A stretch of DNA of 64,000 nucleotides from NCBI RefSeq assembly GCF_947499585.1, contig NZ_CANMOO010000001.1:1550001-1614000 (forward strand). Reading direction: 5' to 3'. Within the stretch, counting starts at the first letter, position 1. Every line of letters begins with the position of its first letter. Positions 27,453-36,004 of this stretch are shown here, one piece after another. The translations under genes were made by a program, and so were the position numbers. A model generated the notes under the pieces. That model searched no databases, was not told where the DNA came from, and worked only from the letters and a program-made list of their open reading frames with translations. The stretch comes from an uncultured Allomuricauda sp. GTDB taxonomy: Bacteria; Bacteroidota; Bacteroidia; Flavobacteriales; Flavobacteriaceae.

Positions 27453-27988
27453 AAACTATATCCAGGTATTTTGCCTAAAACTCCTTCATAGAACTCATGG
27501 AATATTTTAAAATCTTCTTTCATTTCACCTGTGGGGTAAATAGCTTCTGATATTTTGACCTGTTTTTTTCCAAAGTCAAAAGCAACAGCTACAATGGGTA
27601 CTTGGGCCATTACTGCGATATGGTAAAACCCAGTTTTTAGTTCAGTTACTTTTTTTCGGGTGCCCTCTGGTGCTAATGCAAACCTGAAAATCTTTCTTTC
27701 CCTGAAAATCTCAACAATACTTTCAACCGTATTGGAACTTTTTGAACGATCTATTGGCGCACCACCTGTCCACCTAAAAAACCATCCGAATGGAGGTTTA
27801 AAAAGGCTTTTCTTTCCTATGTAATTAATTTCTTCATTAAGTACTTTGCGGACTATTAACCCCAAAAAGAAATCCATCCAATGCGTATGAGGAACCACAA
27901 TTACCACACATTTATCCACATTGGGAAATGAACCAATGAGCTTCCAGCCTAAAACTTTAAAATATAAAAACTTGGAAAACTTGTGCAT
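27449..27988 (-). CDS. 1-acylglycerol-3-phosphate acyltransferase-like protein
   Basis: A 179-residue PlsC-superfamily acyltransferase. The HX4D active site is His34-Asp39 in PHTHWMDFF; the glycerol-phosphate site is GGAPIDRS; the third motif is APEGTRKK. It is shorter than typical PlsC (about 240), with no strong N-terminal TM helix, which fits the short subgroup found in Bacteroidota. It lies 48 nt downstream of the kdnB-like gene in the same direction, so an acyl transfer in lipid A or envelope lipid metabolism is possible; the acceptor is not known. Confidence 0.8.
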   Translation of the reverse strand: MHKFSKFLYFKVLGWKLIGSFPNVDKCVVIVVPHTHWMDFFLGLIVRKVLNEEINYIGKKSLFKPPFGWFFRWTGGAPIDRSKSSNTVESIVEIFRERKIFRFALAPEGTRKKVTELKTGFYHIAVMAQVPIVAVAFDFGKKQVKISEAIYPTGEMKEDFKIFHEFYEGVLGKIPGYSF

Positions 27989-28036
27989 GCATTTTGTTTA
28001 ATCTACTTATGTAAAATGTAGAAGTGGGCCAAAGCC

Positions 28037-29164
28037 CTATATTTTTTGATAAATTTCTTGAAGACGCTCTGGAGTCATGATATTTTTCCAATCTTTTCCT
28101 AGCGCATTTTCCCAAAGGGCTTCCATGCCCAATGCAACATTTACTAAAATATCAAAATCATTCTGTGTCAAATTAGCACAAACTCCTTGCGGAAGGTGAA
28201 TGCTATGTTTTTTCACCATTCTGTGAAATAACTGAACTCCTTCTGGATAAAATTCCTCGAGATGTTGAAAAACCAAGCAGTTTCCTATTCCATGTTTAAT
28301 GCCAAGAAGGTAGGAAAGTCCATAGCTCATAGCATGGGCAATCCCTACTTGAGAATAGGCAATACTCATACCTCCATGCCAAGAGGCCATCATCAATTTA
28401 TCTCTTGATTCTGCAATTGGAACATCTTCTAAAAAAACTTCAATACAAAGTTCAAGGGCTTTCTCTCCATAGCTTTGACTAAATGCATTTAAATATGTTC
28501 CATTCAACGATTCTATGCAATGAATAAAACAGTCCATACCTGTAAAGAACCATTGTTCTTTTGGTACTGTAATTGTTAAATCTGGGTCTAAGATTACCTG
28601 GTCATACGTAGTAAAGTCAGAATTGATTCCAAGTTTTTTTTCAGGGCCTAGCAGAACCGTTGTTCTAGAAACTTCTGCTCCCGTACCACTAATTGTGGGG
28701 ATTCCAACATGGTACAGAGATGGTTTACTAACTAAATCCCATCCTTGATAGTCTTGAGCTTTACCTTTATTATTTAAAAGTATGGCAACCGCCTTAGCCA
28801 AATCTAACAGGGTTCCGCCACCTATGCCAATAATTCCAGATGGTGATTCTTCAAATGTTTCTCTGATTCTTTGGACTATAGCATCTACTTGTTCTGTCTT
28901 TGGTTCTTCCTCAGCAGATACAAAAATGATTTCATCATTGAACATTATTGGAATACGGCCAACTAACTCTTTATCTTCAAAAAAATCATCTATTAAAAAA
29001 ATAAATGGAGCTTCAGAATTATGACGCTTGGGCAGTAAGACATCACCTAATTGATTAAAACTTCCCTGACCAAAAACTACTCTCGGCACCATGGGGAAAT
29101 TGCGGTACGAAGTGTTCTGATTTGATGTAATTTCCTTTTTCTTCAAATTGTTCTCTGTCTTCAT
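28037..29164 (-). CDS. kdnB: Iron-containing alcohol dehydrogenase, KdnB-like (Kdo 8-oxidase)
   Basis: A 375-residue group III (iron-type) alcohol dehydrogenase. NAD site GIGGGTLLDLAKAVA; metal ligands Asp211 and His215 (GMDCFIHCIES), His277 and His291 with the canonical 13-residue gap. The N-terminal FPMVPRVVFGQGSFNQLG resembles KdnB, which in Shewanella oxidises C8 of Kdo before the transaminase KdnA makes 8-amino-Kdo. The context supports this: it forms a unit with kdsB and a HAD phosphatase (1-nt and 10-nt overlaps). No KdnA is in the window. A general alcohol dehydrogenase is the alternative. Confidence 0.72.
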   Translation of the reverse strand: MKTENNLKKKEITSNQNTSYRNFPMVPRVVFGQGSFNQLGDVLLPKRHNSEAPFIFLIDDFFEDKELVGRIPIMFNDEIIFVSAEEEPKTEQVDAIVQRIRETFEESPSGIIGIGGGTLLDLAKAVAILLNNKGKAQDYQGWDLVSKPSLYHVGIPTISGTGAEVSRTTVLLGPEKKLGINSDFTTYDQVILDPDLTITVPKEQWFFTGMDCFIHCIESLNGTYLNAFSQSYGEKALELCIEVFLEDVPIAESRDKLMMASWHGGMSIAYSQVGIAHAMSYGLSYLLGIKHGIGNCLVFQHLEEFYPEGVQLFHRMVKKHSIHLPQGVCANLTQNDFDILVNVALGMEALWENALGKDWKNIMTPERLQEIYQKI

Positions 29165-29868
29165 CAGTTATCCAAATACTTCAAAATGTCCTTTAAGCTA
29201 TTCAACTTCAAATGATTGTTCACTTGTTCCGCATCTGTAACCATTTCATGTGCCCAAGTTGTATGGAAAGGCACATGTACTGCCTTCGCCCCAATATTCA
29301 ATATAGGTAATACATCCGACTTTAAAGAATTTCCAATCATTAAAAACTCACTGACATTAATCTCCAAATGTTCCAATAAGTTGCTGTAATTGTTCTCTTT
29401 TTTATCACTAAGTACCTCCACATGGTGAAAGTATTTAGAAATTCCCGATTTATCCAATTTTCGTTCTTGATCCAGTAAATCTCCTTTGGTAAGTACTATT
29501 AATCTGTATTTATCGGCCAACTTGCTTAGCACCTCCTCTACCCCGTCCAATAATTCTACAGGATGGGAAATCATCTTTTTGCCAAGGTTTAAAATTTCTA
29601 AAATGGTTTCTTGAGGAATCTTGCCGTTTGATAAATCAAGTGCCGATTCTATCATGGAAAGAACAAACCCTTTTACGCCATAACCATAAAGTTCCAAGTT
29701 CTCCATCTCCATTTTAAAAAGCTCTTGATCTACTTTGTTTTTGGTTTCATAGCCTTCCAATAATTCTGCAAAACGTTCTTCGGTTTCCCTAAAATAGGTT
29801 TCGTTCACCCATAGGGTGTCATCAGCGTCAAAGCCTATTACCTTAATATCCTTAAAATCTATTTCCAT
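29164..29868 (-). CDS. HAD-superfamily hydrolase (YjjG-like)
   Basis: A 234-residue phosphatase-type HAD protein. Motif I is [11 protein letters not shown] (nucleophile and acid/base Asp), motif II is VLTKGD, and motif III/IV is [21 protein letters not shown] helical cap lies at about residues 20-85. It overlaps kdsB by 10 nt and kdnB by 1 nt, so the three are translationally coupled. The capped form and length differ from KdsC (Kdo-8-phosphate phosphatase is about 170-180 residues, capless), so I do not call it KdsC. The substrate is unknown; nucleotide or sugar phosphate. Confidence 0.82.
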   Translation of the reverse strand: MEIDFKDIKVIGFDADDTLWVNETYFRETEERFAELLEGYETKNKVDQELFKMEMENLELYGYGVKGFVLSMIESALDLSNGKIPQETILEILNLGKKMISHPVELLDGVEEVLSKLADKYRLIVLTKGDLLDQERKLDKSGISKYFHHVEVLSDKKENNYSNLLEHLEINVSEFLMIGNSLKSDVLPILNIGAKAVHVPFHTTWAHEMVTDAEQVNNHLKLNSLKDILKYLDN

Positions 29869-30587
29869 GCCTTTTTAGCGCGTTCTAAGTCCTCTGGGGT
29901 GTCAATTTCTATGCCAGTAACGTGTGTTTCCACCATTTTAATTTTTTTTCCGTATTCCAAAAATCGGATTGCCTCTATTTTTTCCTTTGCCTCTAATGGA
30001 AGCATTGGCAATCGCTGAAAATCCAACAAGGCTCTTTTTCTAAAGGCGTAAATTCCTTTATGCTTAAAATACGTTGCCTCAACATTTGTATCTCTGGGGT
30101 AAGGAATCGGTGAGCGTGAAAAGTAAAGTGCAAAATCTTGATTGTCCACTATTACTTTTACGGTGTTTGGGTTGGAAATTTCATCCCAATCTGTGATTGG
30201 GGTCATCAGAGAGGCCAAGTCTATTTCTTTTTCAGCATCCTGTTTAAATACTTCAATAACTTTTTTCAAACTCCCCCCATCGATAAAGGGTTCATCTCCT
30301 TGAACATTAATTACAATATCAACGTCCATATCCTCCACGGCCTCGGCAATTCTATCACTGCCACTTTCGTGCTTATTTTTGCTCATAAGCACTTGTCCGC
30401 CTATCCCCGAAATGGTTTCGAAGATGATATCACTATCCGTTACCACATGGACCTCATCAAATAAGCCGGTTTGCACAGCTGCCTCATATGTTCGCACAAT
30501 GACTGGTTTCCCGCCTAGGTCCTGCATTAGTTTTGCAGGAAATCTTGAGGCCTGGTACCTCGCGGGTATCATAGAAATTATCTTCAC
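29859..30587 (-). CDS. kdsB: 3-deoxy-manno-octulosonate cytidylyltransferase
   Basis: A 242-residue enzyme that makes CMP-Kdo for the lipopolysaccharide inner core. Motifs: [21 protein letters not shown], the base/phosphate contacts in HVVTDSD and [11 protein letters not shown], and [11 protein letters not shown]. An AGGAGTG sequence lies just before the ATG, a relatively strong ribosome site for this genome. First gene of the kdsB-HAD-kdnB unit; it may use Kdo or 8-amino-Kdo as substrate, which the sequence cannot tell. Confidence 0.94.
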   Translation of the reverse strand: MKIISMIPARYQASRFPAKLMQDLGGKPVIVRTYEAAVQTGLFDEVHVVTDSDIIFETISGIGGQVLMSKNKHESGSDRIAEAVEDMDVDIVINVQGDEPFIDGGSLKKVIEVFKQDAEKEIDLASLMTPITDWDEISNPNTVKVIVDNQDFALYFSRSPIPYPRDTNVEATYFKHKGIYAFRKRALLDFQRLPMLPLEAKEKIEAIRFLEYGKKIKMVETHVTGIEIDTPEDLERAKKAWK

Positions 30588-30613
30588 TCCTATTATTAAT
30601 TAATTTGATAAAA

Positions 30614-31189
30614 TTACCTCTTTGGTTTTGGTCTCAACTTGCGGTAAATCCTAAAAATGATAACCAATATTACAATAACTAAAATAGCTGCTATTGGGGG
30701 CACCAATATAGATGCTGTGGAGACCACAACTGCAGTTCCTGTTTCTACGGTCGCCACAATGGGGTTTGCAATTCCTCCAGTGGTTGCTGTAGATGTTAAC
30801 CTGCCCGCAGCATTTGCTCCTTTAATTGCTGTCGCCGTTCCTCCTCCCGCAATGATTGCTAAAGACCAAGTAACAACAGGATCCAAATTTGCCACTGTGG
30901 ATACAACTACCGCAGTTCCTGCGATGGCAGCTAACGGAACCGCCACACTATCTAACGCATTATCTACCCAAGGGATGAAATAAGCAAAGATTTCAACAAA
31001 AGTGGCAACTCCAAGAGCAATAAGGGCTGCTAAACTTCCTATCCACTGCCAGCTTTCATTAAGTTCCCACACACCTAAATATGCAGCTAAGCTGAGTGCA
31101 AAAAGAGGTAAGAAAACTCTAAAGCCCACTGAAGCCGCCAAGCCTATACCTAAAAATATGCTTATTATTGTATCTGGTGCTATTCCCAT
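30614..31189 (-). CDS. DUF4126 membrane protein
   Basis: A 191-residue integral membrane protein of the DUF4126 family. Hydrophobic helices lie at about 8-35 (SIFLGIGLAASVGFRVFLPL), 47-75, 90-125 and 150-182, with glycine/alanine/threonine-rich inner segments (AIAGGGTATAIKGANAAGR). The C-terminus is basic (RIYRKLRPKPKR), consistent with a cytoplasmic tail. The function of the family is unknown. It follows the RecD-like helicase gene by 24 nt on the same strand. Confidence 0.82.
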   Translation of the reverse strand: MGIAPDTIISIFLGIGLAASVGFRVFLPLFALSLAAYLGVWELNESWQWIGSLAALIALGVATFVEIFAYFIPWVDNALDSVAVPLAAIAGTAVVVSTVANLDPVVTWSLAIIAGGGTATAIKGANAAGRLTSTATTGGIANPIVATVETGTAVVVSTASILVPPIAAILVIVILVIIFRIYRKLRPKPKR

Positions 31190-31213
31190 GGTTGTGTCTA
31201 AAATAAGTTATTC

Positions 31214-32647
31214 CTAGTCAAGAAAAAAATCATCTTTAAATCCTATTAAAAATAGTTTTTGCTTAGCTCTTGTAACCGCGGTATACAACCATCTTAAATA
31301 GTCCTTATCCACTCCGTTGGGTAAATATGGCTGTTCCACAAAGACGTTATCCCATTGTCCTCCTTGTGATTTATGACATGTTATGGCATATGAGAATTTA
31401 ACCTGCAGTGCATTGAAGAATTTATTGTTCTTTACACTTAAAAACTTTTTGTATTTTGATTTTTCATGGGCATAGTCCTTCATTACTTCTTGATACAATC
31501 TGTTGCCTTCTTCATAGGAAAGTGAAGGTGTTTCTGCATTTATGGTATCTAGTAGAAGTACTGTTTCAAATGGTCTTTGGTTTGGGTAATCCACCATTTT
31601 CACTTTTACCTCGGCAAATGAAAATCCGTACAATTCCTTAATAGAAAACAACTCCAATACTTCAATAATATCTCCATTTGCAATGAACCCTGCTTCTGAA
31701 TTTGGTTTCAACCAGAAGTAATTATTCTTTACCACCATCATATAATCCCCTACGGCCAACTCATTGTCCAAAAACAGAATCCTTTCCCTTATATTTTGGT
31801 TATACAGGTTTGCACGTTTGTTGGAACGAACTATTATTGTGGTCTCTTCCTTTCCATTTTGACTGTAGGATGAATCGATAGCTTCCTGTATTTCAGTACC
31901 ATCAATCAATCTTACAACATCTTTGAATGTATTTACTTCAAATTTGAATTCATCAAAAAAATGAGATTGTAATTGTTCTCTAAGGTTAGTTGCATTGTAT
32001 AGAATTCCTGAGTCACTGGTCTGTCTCATTACCTCGTCCAATTCCAAATGCTCAACATCCTTATTATAATTCAAGGAAAGCCTTTGTTCTTCCAATGCCG
32101 GGCTCAAATCTAATTTTACAGGTGGTAATTGCGCCGTATCACCAATCAACATTAATTTACAATTATGACCAGAATACACATAAAACATCAGGTCATCAAG
32201 CAAGGAACCATTTTCAAAAAGCTTGGAATCTGCTGGTGTATCCGGAATCATAGAAGCTTCATCGACAATAAAAAGTGTATTTCTATGCTTATTGGGCGCT
32301 AAAACGAATTGGATACCTCCCCCAGTCTGTTTTTTGGGGAAATATATTTTTTTATGTATGGTAAAAGCTTTGTTGCCTGAGTAAACTGACATGACCTTTG
32401 CCGCACGACCTGTTGGGGCCATCAACACAGAACTCATTTTCACTTTCCACAGACTACTTACAATGGTTCCAACAATAGTAGTTTTGCCAGTACCAGCAAA
32501 TCCTGTAAGTAGAAAAACCTCTTCTTTGTTATCATTTAAAACAAAACTGGAAAGTTTTTCCATTGCCAAACCCTGTTTAATTGTTGGATTATGCGGGAAT
32601 TTTTCAATTAATATGGTTAAAAATCCAGAAGATGTAAGATCATTCAT
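31214..32647 (-). CDS. ATP-dependent RecD-like DNA helicase (SF1)
   Basis: A 477-residue superfamily 1B helicase. Walker A FAGTGKTTIVG; motif II LFIVDEASMIP; motif III MLIGDTAQLPP; the UvrD-C-like end has FSYAITCHKSQGGQWDNVFV and WLYTAVTRAKQKLFLIG. It lacks the N-terminal HhH region of long RecD2 (about 720 residues or more), so it belongs to the short RecD-like/AAA_30 group common in Bacteroidota. A role in DNA repair or recombination is inferred. No recB or recC nearby. Confidence 0.88.
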   Translation of the reverse strand: MNDLTSSGFLTILIEKFPHNPTIKQGLAMEKLSSFVLNDNKEEVFLLTGFAGTGKTTIVGTIVSSLWKVKMSSVLMAPTGRAAKVMSVYSGNKAFTIHKKIYFPKKQTGGGIQFVLAPNKHRNTLFIVDEASMIPDTPADSKLFENGSLLDDLMFYVYSGHNCKLMLIGDTAQLPPVKLDLSPALEEQRLSLNYNKDVEHLELDEVMRQTSDSGILYNATNLREQLQSHFFDEFKFEVNTFKDVVRLIDGTEIQEAIDSSYSQNGKEETTIIVRSNKRANLYNQNIRERILFLDNELAVGDYMMVVKNNYFWLKPNSEAGFIANGDIIEVLELFSIKELYGFSFAEVKVKMVDYPNQRPFETVLLLDTINAETPSLSYEEGNRLYQEVMKDYAHEKSKYKKFLSVKNNKFFNALQVKFSYAITCHKSQGGQWDNVFVEQPYLPNGVDKDYLRWLYTAVTRAKQKLFLIGFKDDFFLD

Positions 32648-32685
32648 AAGCTTCTAAAGATAGGATGGATTTTTAAAGCAAAAAG

Positions 32686-32715
32686 TTTCGTGATTAAAAA
32701 AAAATTGTAGATTTG
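32686..32715 (+). promoter_or_regulatory. Promoter of the membrane protein-DUF3822-rsmD operon
   Basis: TTTC at 32686-32689, an 18-nt spacer, and an exact TAGATTTG at 32708-32715. It overlaps a possible TTG start at 32713, so translation more likely begins at ATG 32755. Confidence 0.5.
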
Positions 32716-32754
32716 TCTGTAACCGCTAAATTAACTCAGAAAGACAATATTAGT

Positions 32755-33492
32755 ATGTTAAACTTAATTATTATCGTTTTAGTTATTTGCCTTTTGACCA
32801 TAGGCCTAGTATTCTTAATTGATAAATATTTACCTCAAAAGATAAAACCAATTCTTGTTATTGTCTTTGGTCTCCTAAGTATTTTCTTAGGCTATAAAAT
32901 TTATCAATCTATTAATGCACCTATTGAATTTAATAAGGTTAGAAAGGAAAGATTTTCTCAAGTCATTGCTAAGCTTAAAGATATTAGGGATTCCCAAGAA
33001 GCTTACAAAACAGTAAATGGCAGGTTTGCCAAGGACTTTGGCAGCTTGGTTAAATTTGTAGATACTGGAAGCTATACCATCACCCAGCAAAGAGATTCAT
33101 CTTTTATGAGGTTTGATAAAACCTATGGGATTGAACTTCAAAAAGATACAATTATCATTGACACTCTAGGGTTCGTAAAAGTCAAAGATTCTATATTTAA
33201 AAATGATGATCGGTATAAAACTATGATGGAAGTGCCTTATGCCCAAGGAGGTGAGAAATTTGAAATGAAGGCCGACATTATTGATAAACAGGGTTACAAA
33301 GCACATGTTTTTGAAGCTAAGGCTAAGAAAAATATTATTCTTTATGATCAGCCAAAAGACTTGTTATCAAGAGAGAATGCCCATCAAAGTGTTGAAGAAG
33401 TAAATGGTACCGAAATTAAAGTTGGCTCACTAACAGATGTAAGCACAAACGGAAATTGGCCTCCTATTTATGACAGAAAAAAGAAACAATAG
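32755..33492 (+). CDS. Conserved two-TM membrane protein, function unknown
   Basis: A 245-residue protein from ATG 32755 (MLNLIIIVLVICLL). Two TM helices lie at residues 2-22 and 33-52, followed by an extracytoplasmic or cytoplasmic domain of about 190 residues, with a pilin-like start (KVRKERFSQVIAKLKDIRDSQEAYK) and beta-rich segments after it. The N-terminal helix plus this stretch looks like flavobacterial proteins encoded before DUF3822-rsmD; function unknown. It overlaps the DUF3822 gene by 23 nt. Confidence 0.7.
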   Translation: MLNLIIIVLVICLLTIGLVFLIDKYLPQKIKPILVIVFGLLSIFLGYKIYQSINAPIEFNKVRKERFSQVIAKLKDIRDSQEAYKTVNGRFAKDFGSLVKFVDTGSYTITQQRDSSFMRFDKTYGIELQKDTIIIDTLGFVKVKDSIFKNDDRYKTMMEVPYAQGGEKFEMKADIIDKQGYKAHVFEAKAKKNIILYDQPKDLLSRENAHQSVEEVNGTEIKVGSLTDVSTNGNWPPIYDRKKKQ

Positions 33493-34309
33493 CATAGAAG
33501 ATTCAACATCTAACAATAATACTTTCAAAAAATTGTCCATTCAGGTTGGCCTGAATGGACTTTCTTTTTGTGTGCTGGATACCATATCCAATGAAATACT
33601 CGTTTTCGAAAAAGTACTTTTCAAAACATCCTCTACCCCTTATCTAATACTCAAAGAGCTAAAATCAGCATTAAATCAACACAATATTGCCGACAGTGAT
33701 TTTTCAGAAGTTATGGTCATACATAAGAATGGCTTATTTGGTTTGGTACCCAAAACACTTTTCAATAAAGAAGAATTGCCCAATTATCTTAAGTTCAATG
33801 CCAAAATTATGGCAAATGACCATATTGTTTTTGATGAGATAATGAATCATGATATGGTCAATGTTTACATCCCTTTTACCAATGTGAACAATTATATTTT
33901 TGATCTTTTTGGGGAATTTGAATTTAAACACAGTGGCACTATCCTAATAGGAACACTTTTAAATCAAAGTAACGCTTCTAGAGATCCTATTTGCTATGTG
34001 CAGGTTTCTGAAAAGGAAATGGAAGTTGTAGTTATTTCAGAAAAAAAACTTCTTTTTTACAATCATTTCGAATATAAAACCAAAGAGGATTTTCTCTATT
34101 ACTTACTCTTTAGTTTGGAACAATTACAATTGAATTTAGAGAATACACAACTTAAACTTTTTGGACTTGTTGAAGAGGGCGATGCTATCTATGAGCTGTG
34201 CTATCGTTATATAAAACATGTTTCCGTTTTTGCGCCAAACAACTCTTCATATCCATTGGAACAGTTGGAGGATCAAGCGATAGATTTTACAGTATTAAGC
34301 TCTCTGTAA
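33470..34309 (+). CDS. DUF3822 family protein
   Basis: A 279-residue DUF3822 protein with an actin/hexokinase-like look: paired strands (LSIQVGLNGLSFCVLD, MEVVVISEKKLLFYNHFEYKT) and FSEVMVIHKNGLFGLVP. No signal peptide. It sits between the two-TM protein (23-nt overlap) and rsmD (1-nt overlap, TAATG), an order I believe to be conserved in the Flavobacteriaceae. The function is not established. Confidence 0.82.
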   Translation: MTEKRNNSIEDSTSNNNTFKKLSIQVGLNGLSFCVLDTISNEILVFEKVLFKTSSTPYLILKELKSALNQHNIADSDFSEVMVIHKNGLFGLVPKTLFNKEELPNYLKFNAKIMANDHIVFDEIMNHDMVNVYIPFTNVNNYIFDLFGEFEFKHSGTILIGTLLNQSNASRDPICYVQVSEKEMEVVVISEKKLLFYNHFEYKTKEDFLYYLLFSLEQLQLNLENTQLKLFGLVEEGDAIYELCYRYIKHVSVFAPNNSSYPLEQLEDQAIDFTVLSSL

Positions 34310-34851
34310 TGCGTATTATCTCAGGAAAATATAAAGGCAAAAGACTTACTGCACCTAAAAAACTCCCTGTCAGGCCCACTACAGATATGGCCAAAGAAGG
34401 ACTCTTCAATATCTTAAATAACCGTTTTCATATAGGTGAACTTAAAGTGCTAGATCTTTTTGCTGGTACTGGAAACATAAGTTTTGAATTTGCTTCCAGA
34501 GGTGCTGTTGAAATAATATCTGTGGACAGTTTTACGGGTTGCGTACAATACATTTCAAAAATAACCAAAGAGCTTAGCTTCCCTATTTCAGTAATAAAAT
34601 CCGATGTCTTCAAATATTTGGAAAGATCCAAACAAAAGACAAACATAGTCTTTGGTGACCCTCCGTATAGTTTTGAAGATGACAAGTTTTACAAAATTGT
34701 GGATTTAGTTTTTGAAAAGGAATTGATATTGGAAGATGGACTTTTAATTTTAGAACACTCTGATCAAACTGATCTATCTAAAAACCCATACTTTAAAGAA
34801 AGTAGAAAGTATGGTGGAAGTGTATTTAGTTTTTTTGAAAAAGACCAATAA
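34309..34851 (+). CDS. rsmD: 16S rRNA (guanine966-N2)-methyltransferase
   Basis: A 180-residue SAM-dependent methyltransferase acting on G966 of 16S rRNA. I start it at ATG 34309, overlapping the DUF3822 stop (TAATG); the ORF continues upstream inside DUF3822, but that part is not conserved. It begins MRIISGKYKGKRLTAP and carries RPTTDMAKEGLFNIL, the SAM motif VLDLFAGTGNISFEFASRG, and the catalytic GDPPYSF. Confidence 0.94.
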   Translation: MRIISGKYKGKRLTAPKKLPVRPTTDMAKEGLFNILNNRFHIGELKVLDLFAGTGNISFEFASRGAVEIISVDSFTGCVQYISKITKELSFPISVIKSDVFKYLERSKQKTNIVFGDPPYSFEDDKFYKIVDLVFEKELILEDGLLILEHSDQTDLSKNPYFKESRKYGGSVFSFFEKDQ

Positions 34852-34939
34852 AATTCATCCATACTCTTTAGAAGTGTACATTTCATAAATACGTTTTATG
34901 GTTTAGATTCGTTAGCTAGATATAAAACCTTATACCCCA

Positions 34940-35509
34940 ATGGAAATTATGAAATCCTTCAAACTTCTTATAGCTCTTTTTGCCGTGTTCTTTTTTAATT
35001 CCTGTAGTGAAGACGACAGTACATCTCCAGTAGATGCAGAATCTTTATTAGGAACCTGGACGGTAATTTCACTTAATGCAGATTCTAATGTTAACACCAA
35101 TCTTTTACAAGTTCCTATACAAACTTCAACCACTTCGGTTGGTGAAAATTTTAACTATGACGTTACCTTTACGGAAACAGAATATACCGTAGTGGGCGGT
35201 TATGACCTTATCACCACCGGTACAATAAATGGTATACCAACAGATTTCGATCCGGTTTCTATTACTGATGTTTCAGAAACTGGTACTTACGCCCTAAATG
35301 GAAACGATATTACCATTGATGGAAATTTGTATGAATTTGAAGCAGACGGAATCAGTTTAAGCGAAACCTCTGAGCAACAAGTTGCACAAATTGCCTTTAA
35401 CTCAAATAACGAGTTGGTAATGACCCAGAACGTTGAAGAAACCGTAAATCAAGATGGAATTGAGTTTGTAGTCAAAATTAAAGCGGTCTCCGTTTGGAGA
35501 AAAAAATAG
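34940..35509 (+). CDS. Lipocalin-like lipoprotein
   Basis: A 189-residue protein with an SPII signal (LLIALFAVFFFNSC, lipid-bearing Cys near residue 22), an acidic spacer (SEDDSTSPVDAES), then LLGTWTVISLNADSN. This opening and the beta-rich remainder match the small lipocalin-like domains of Bacteroidota lipoproteins. Ligand unknown. ATG at 34940 precedes a second in-frame ATG (MKSFK), which may be the true start; either keeps the lipobox. A strong hairpin terminator follows. Confidence 0.75.
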   Translation: MEIMKSFKLLIALFAVFFFNSCSEDDSTSPVDAESLLGTWTVISLNADSNVNTNLLQVPIQTSTTSVGENFNYDVTFTETEYTVVGGYDLITTGTINGIPTDFDPVSITDVSETGTYALNGNDITIDGNLYEFEADGISLSETSEQQVAQIAFNSNNELVMTQNVEETVNQDGIEFVVKIKAVSVWRKK

Positions 35510-35555
35510 CTCATTCAAAGACCTCTTTAAAACAAGAGATGGTCTCTTAATAAAG

Positions 35556-35595
35556 CAAAGAATCACCAAATGTAAAATTTGGTGATTCTTTGTTT
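35556..35595. terminator. Bidirectional terminator between lipocalin gene and rnpB
   Basis: A perfect 16-bp stem (CAAAGAATCACCAAAT and its complement) with a 5-nt loop, between the end of the lipoprotein gene (plus) and the 3' end of RNase P RNA (minus). Confidence 0.85.
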
Positions 35596-35599
35596 AAAA

Positions 35600-35898
35600 A
35601 AGCAGGCCATAAGCCGGATTCTGTCTAGCCTTATCATTTATCTAGACTTTTAGTTACCCAAAAGTTCCAACCGCCTACCCTCCAACTTGGGCGTGCAGCC
35701 CTCAAACATTGGTTTACATGACGTTTCACCACATAGAGTTTACCTGATTTCACTACAGCCTAACTGTACTTGCTTTCTGTTGCACTTGTCCTTGCCTCTC
35801 GGCTGACGGGCGTTACCCGCTATGTTGCACTGTGGTGTCCGGACTTTCCTCTTCAATCTTAATTGCTTAAGATTGCAGCGATAAGGTGGCCTGCTGTC
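35600..35898 (-). ncRNA. rnpB: RNase P RNA
   Basis: The minus strand carries the conserved core of bacterial class A RNase P RNA: the 5' region CAGCAGGCCACC, GAGGAAAGTCCGGACACC of the P4-proximal core, the GCGGGTAACGCCC segment, and the 3' end GACAGAATCCGGCTTATGG. The two ends (AGCAGGCC with GGCCTGCT) pair as helix P1, fixing the approximate ends. About 299 nt; termini good to a few bases. It is the catalytic subunit for tRNA 5' processing. Confidence 0.93.
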
Positions 35899-35973
35899 GG
35901 CAAAGGTAAAGCAATTGTTAATAAAAAAAGGCTTACTATGCAAAGCTTAAGTAGCTTTGCAGATTCCAATTTT

Positions 35974-35981
35974 TATATTTG
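35974..35981 (+). promoter_or_regulatory. -7 element upstream of dnaX
   Basis: An exact TATATTTG, 24 nt before TTG 36005. A TTTG at 35956-35959 is 14 nt upstream, shorter than usual. Transcription from here would start near 35988, after the alternative TTG at 35957. Confidence 0.4.
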
Positions 35982-36004
35982 TAGTAATCCAAAATTTTCT
36001 TGAT

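Noticed and set aside
29164..29868. HAD hydrolase as KdsC
   Set aside because: KdsC is shorter and capless; this protein has a cap and a YjjG-like motif set.
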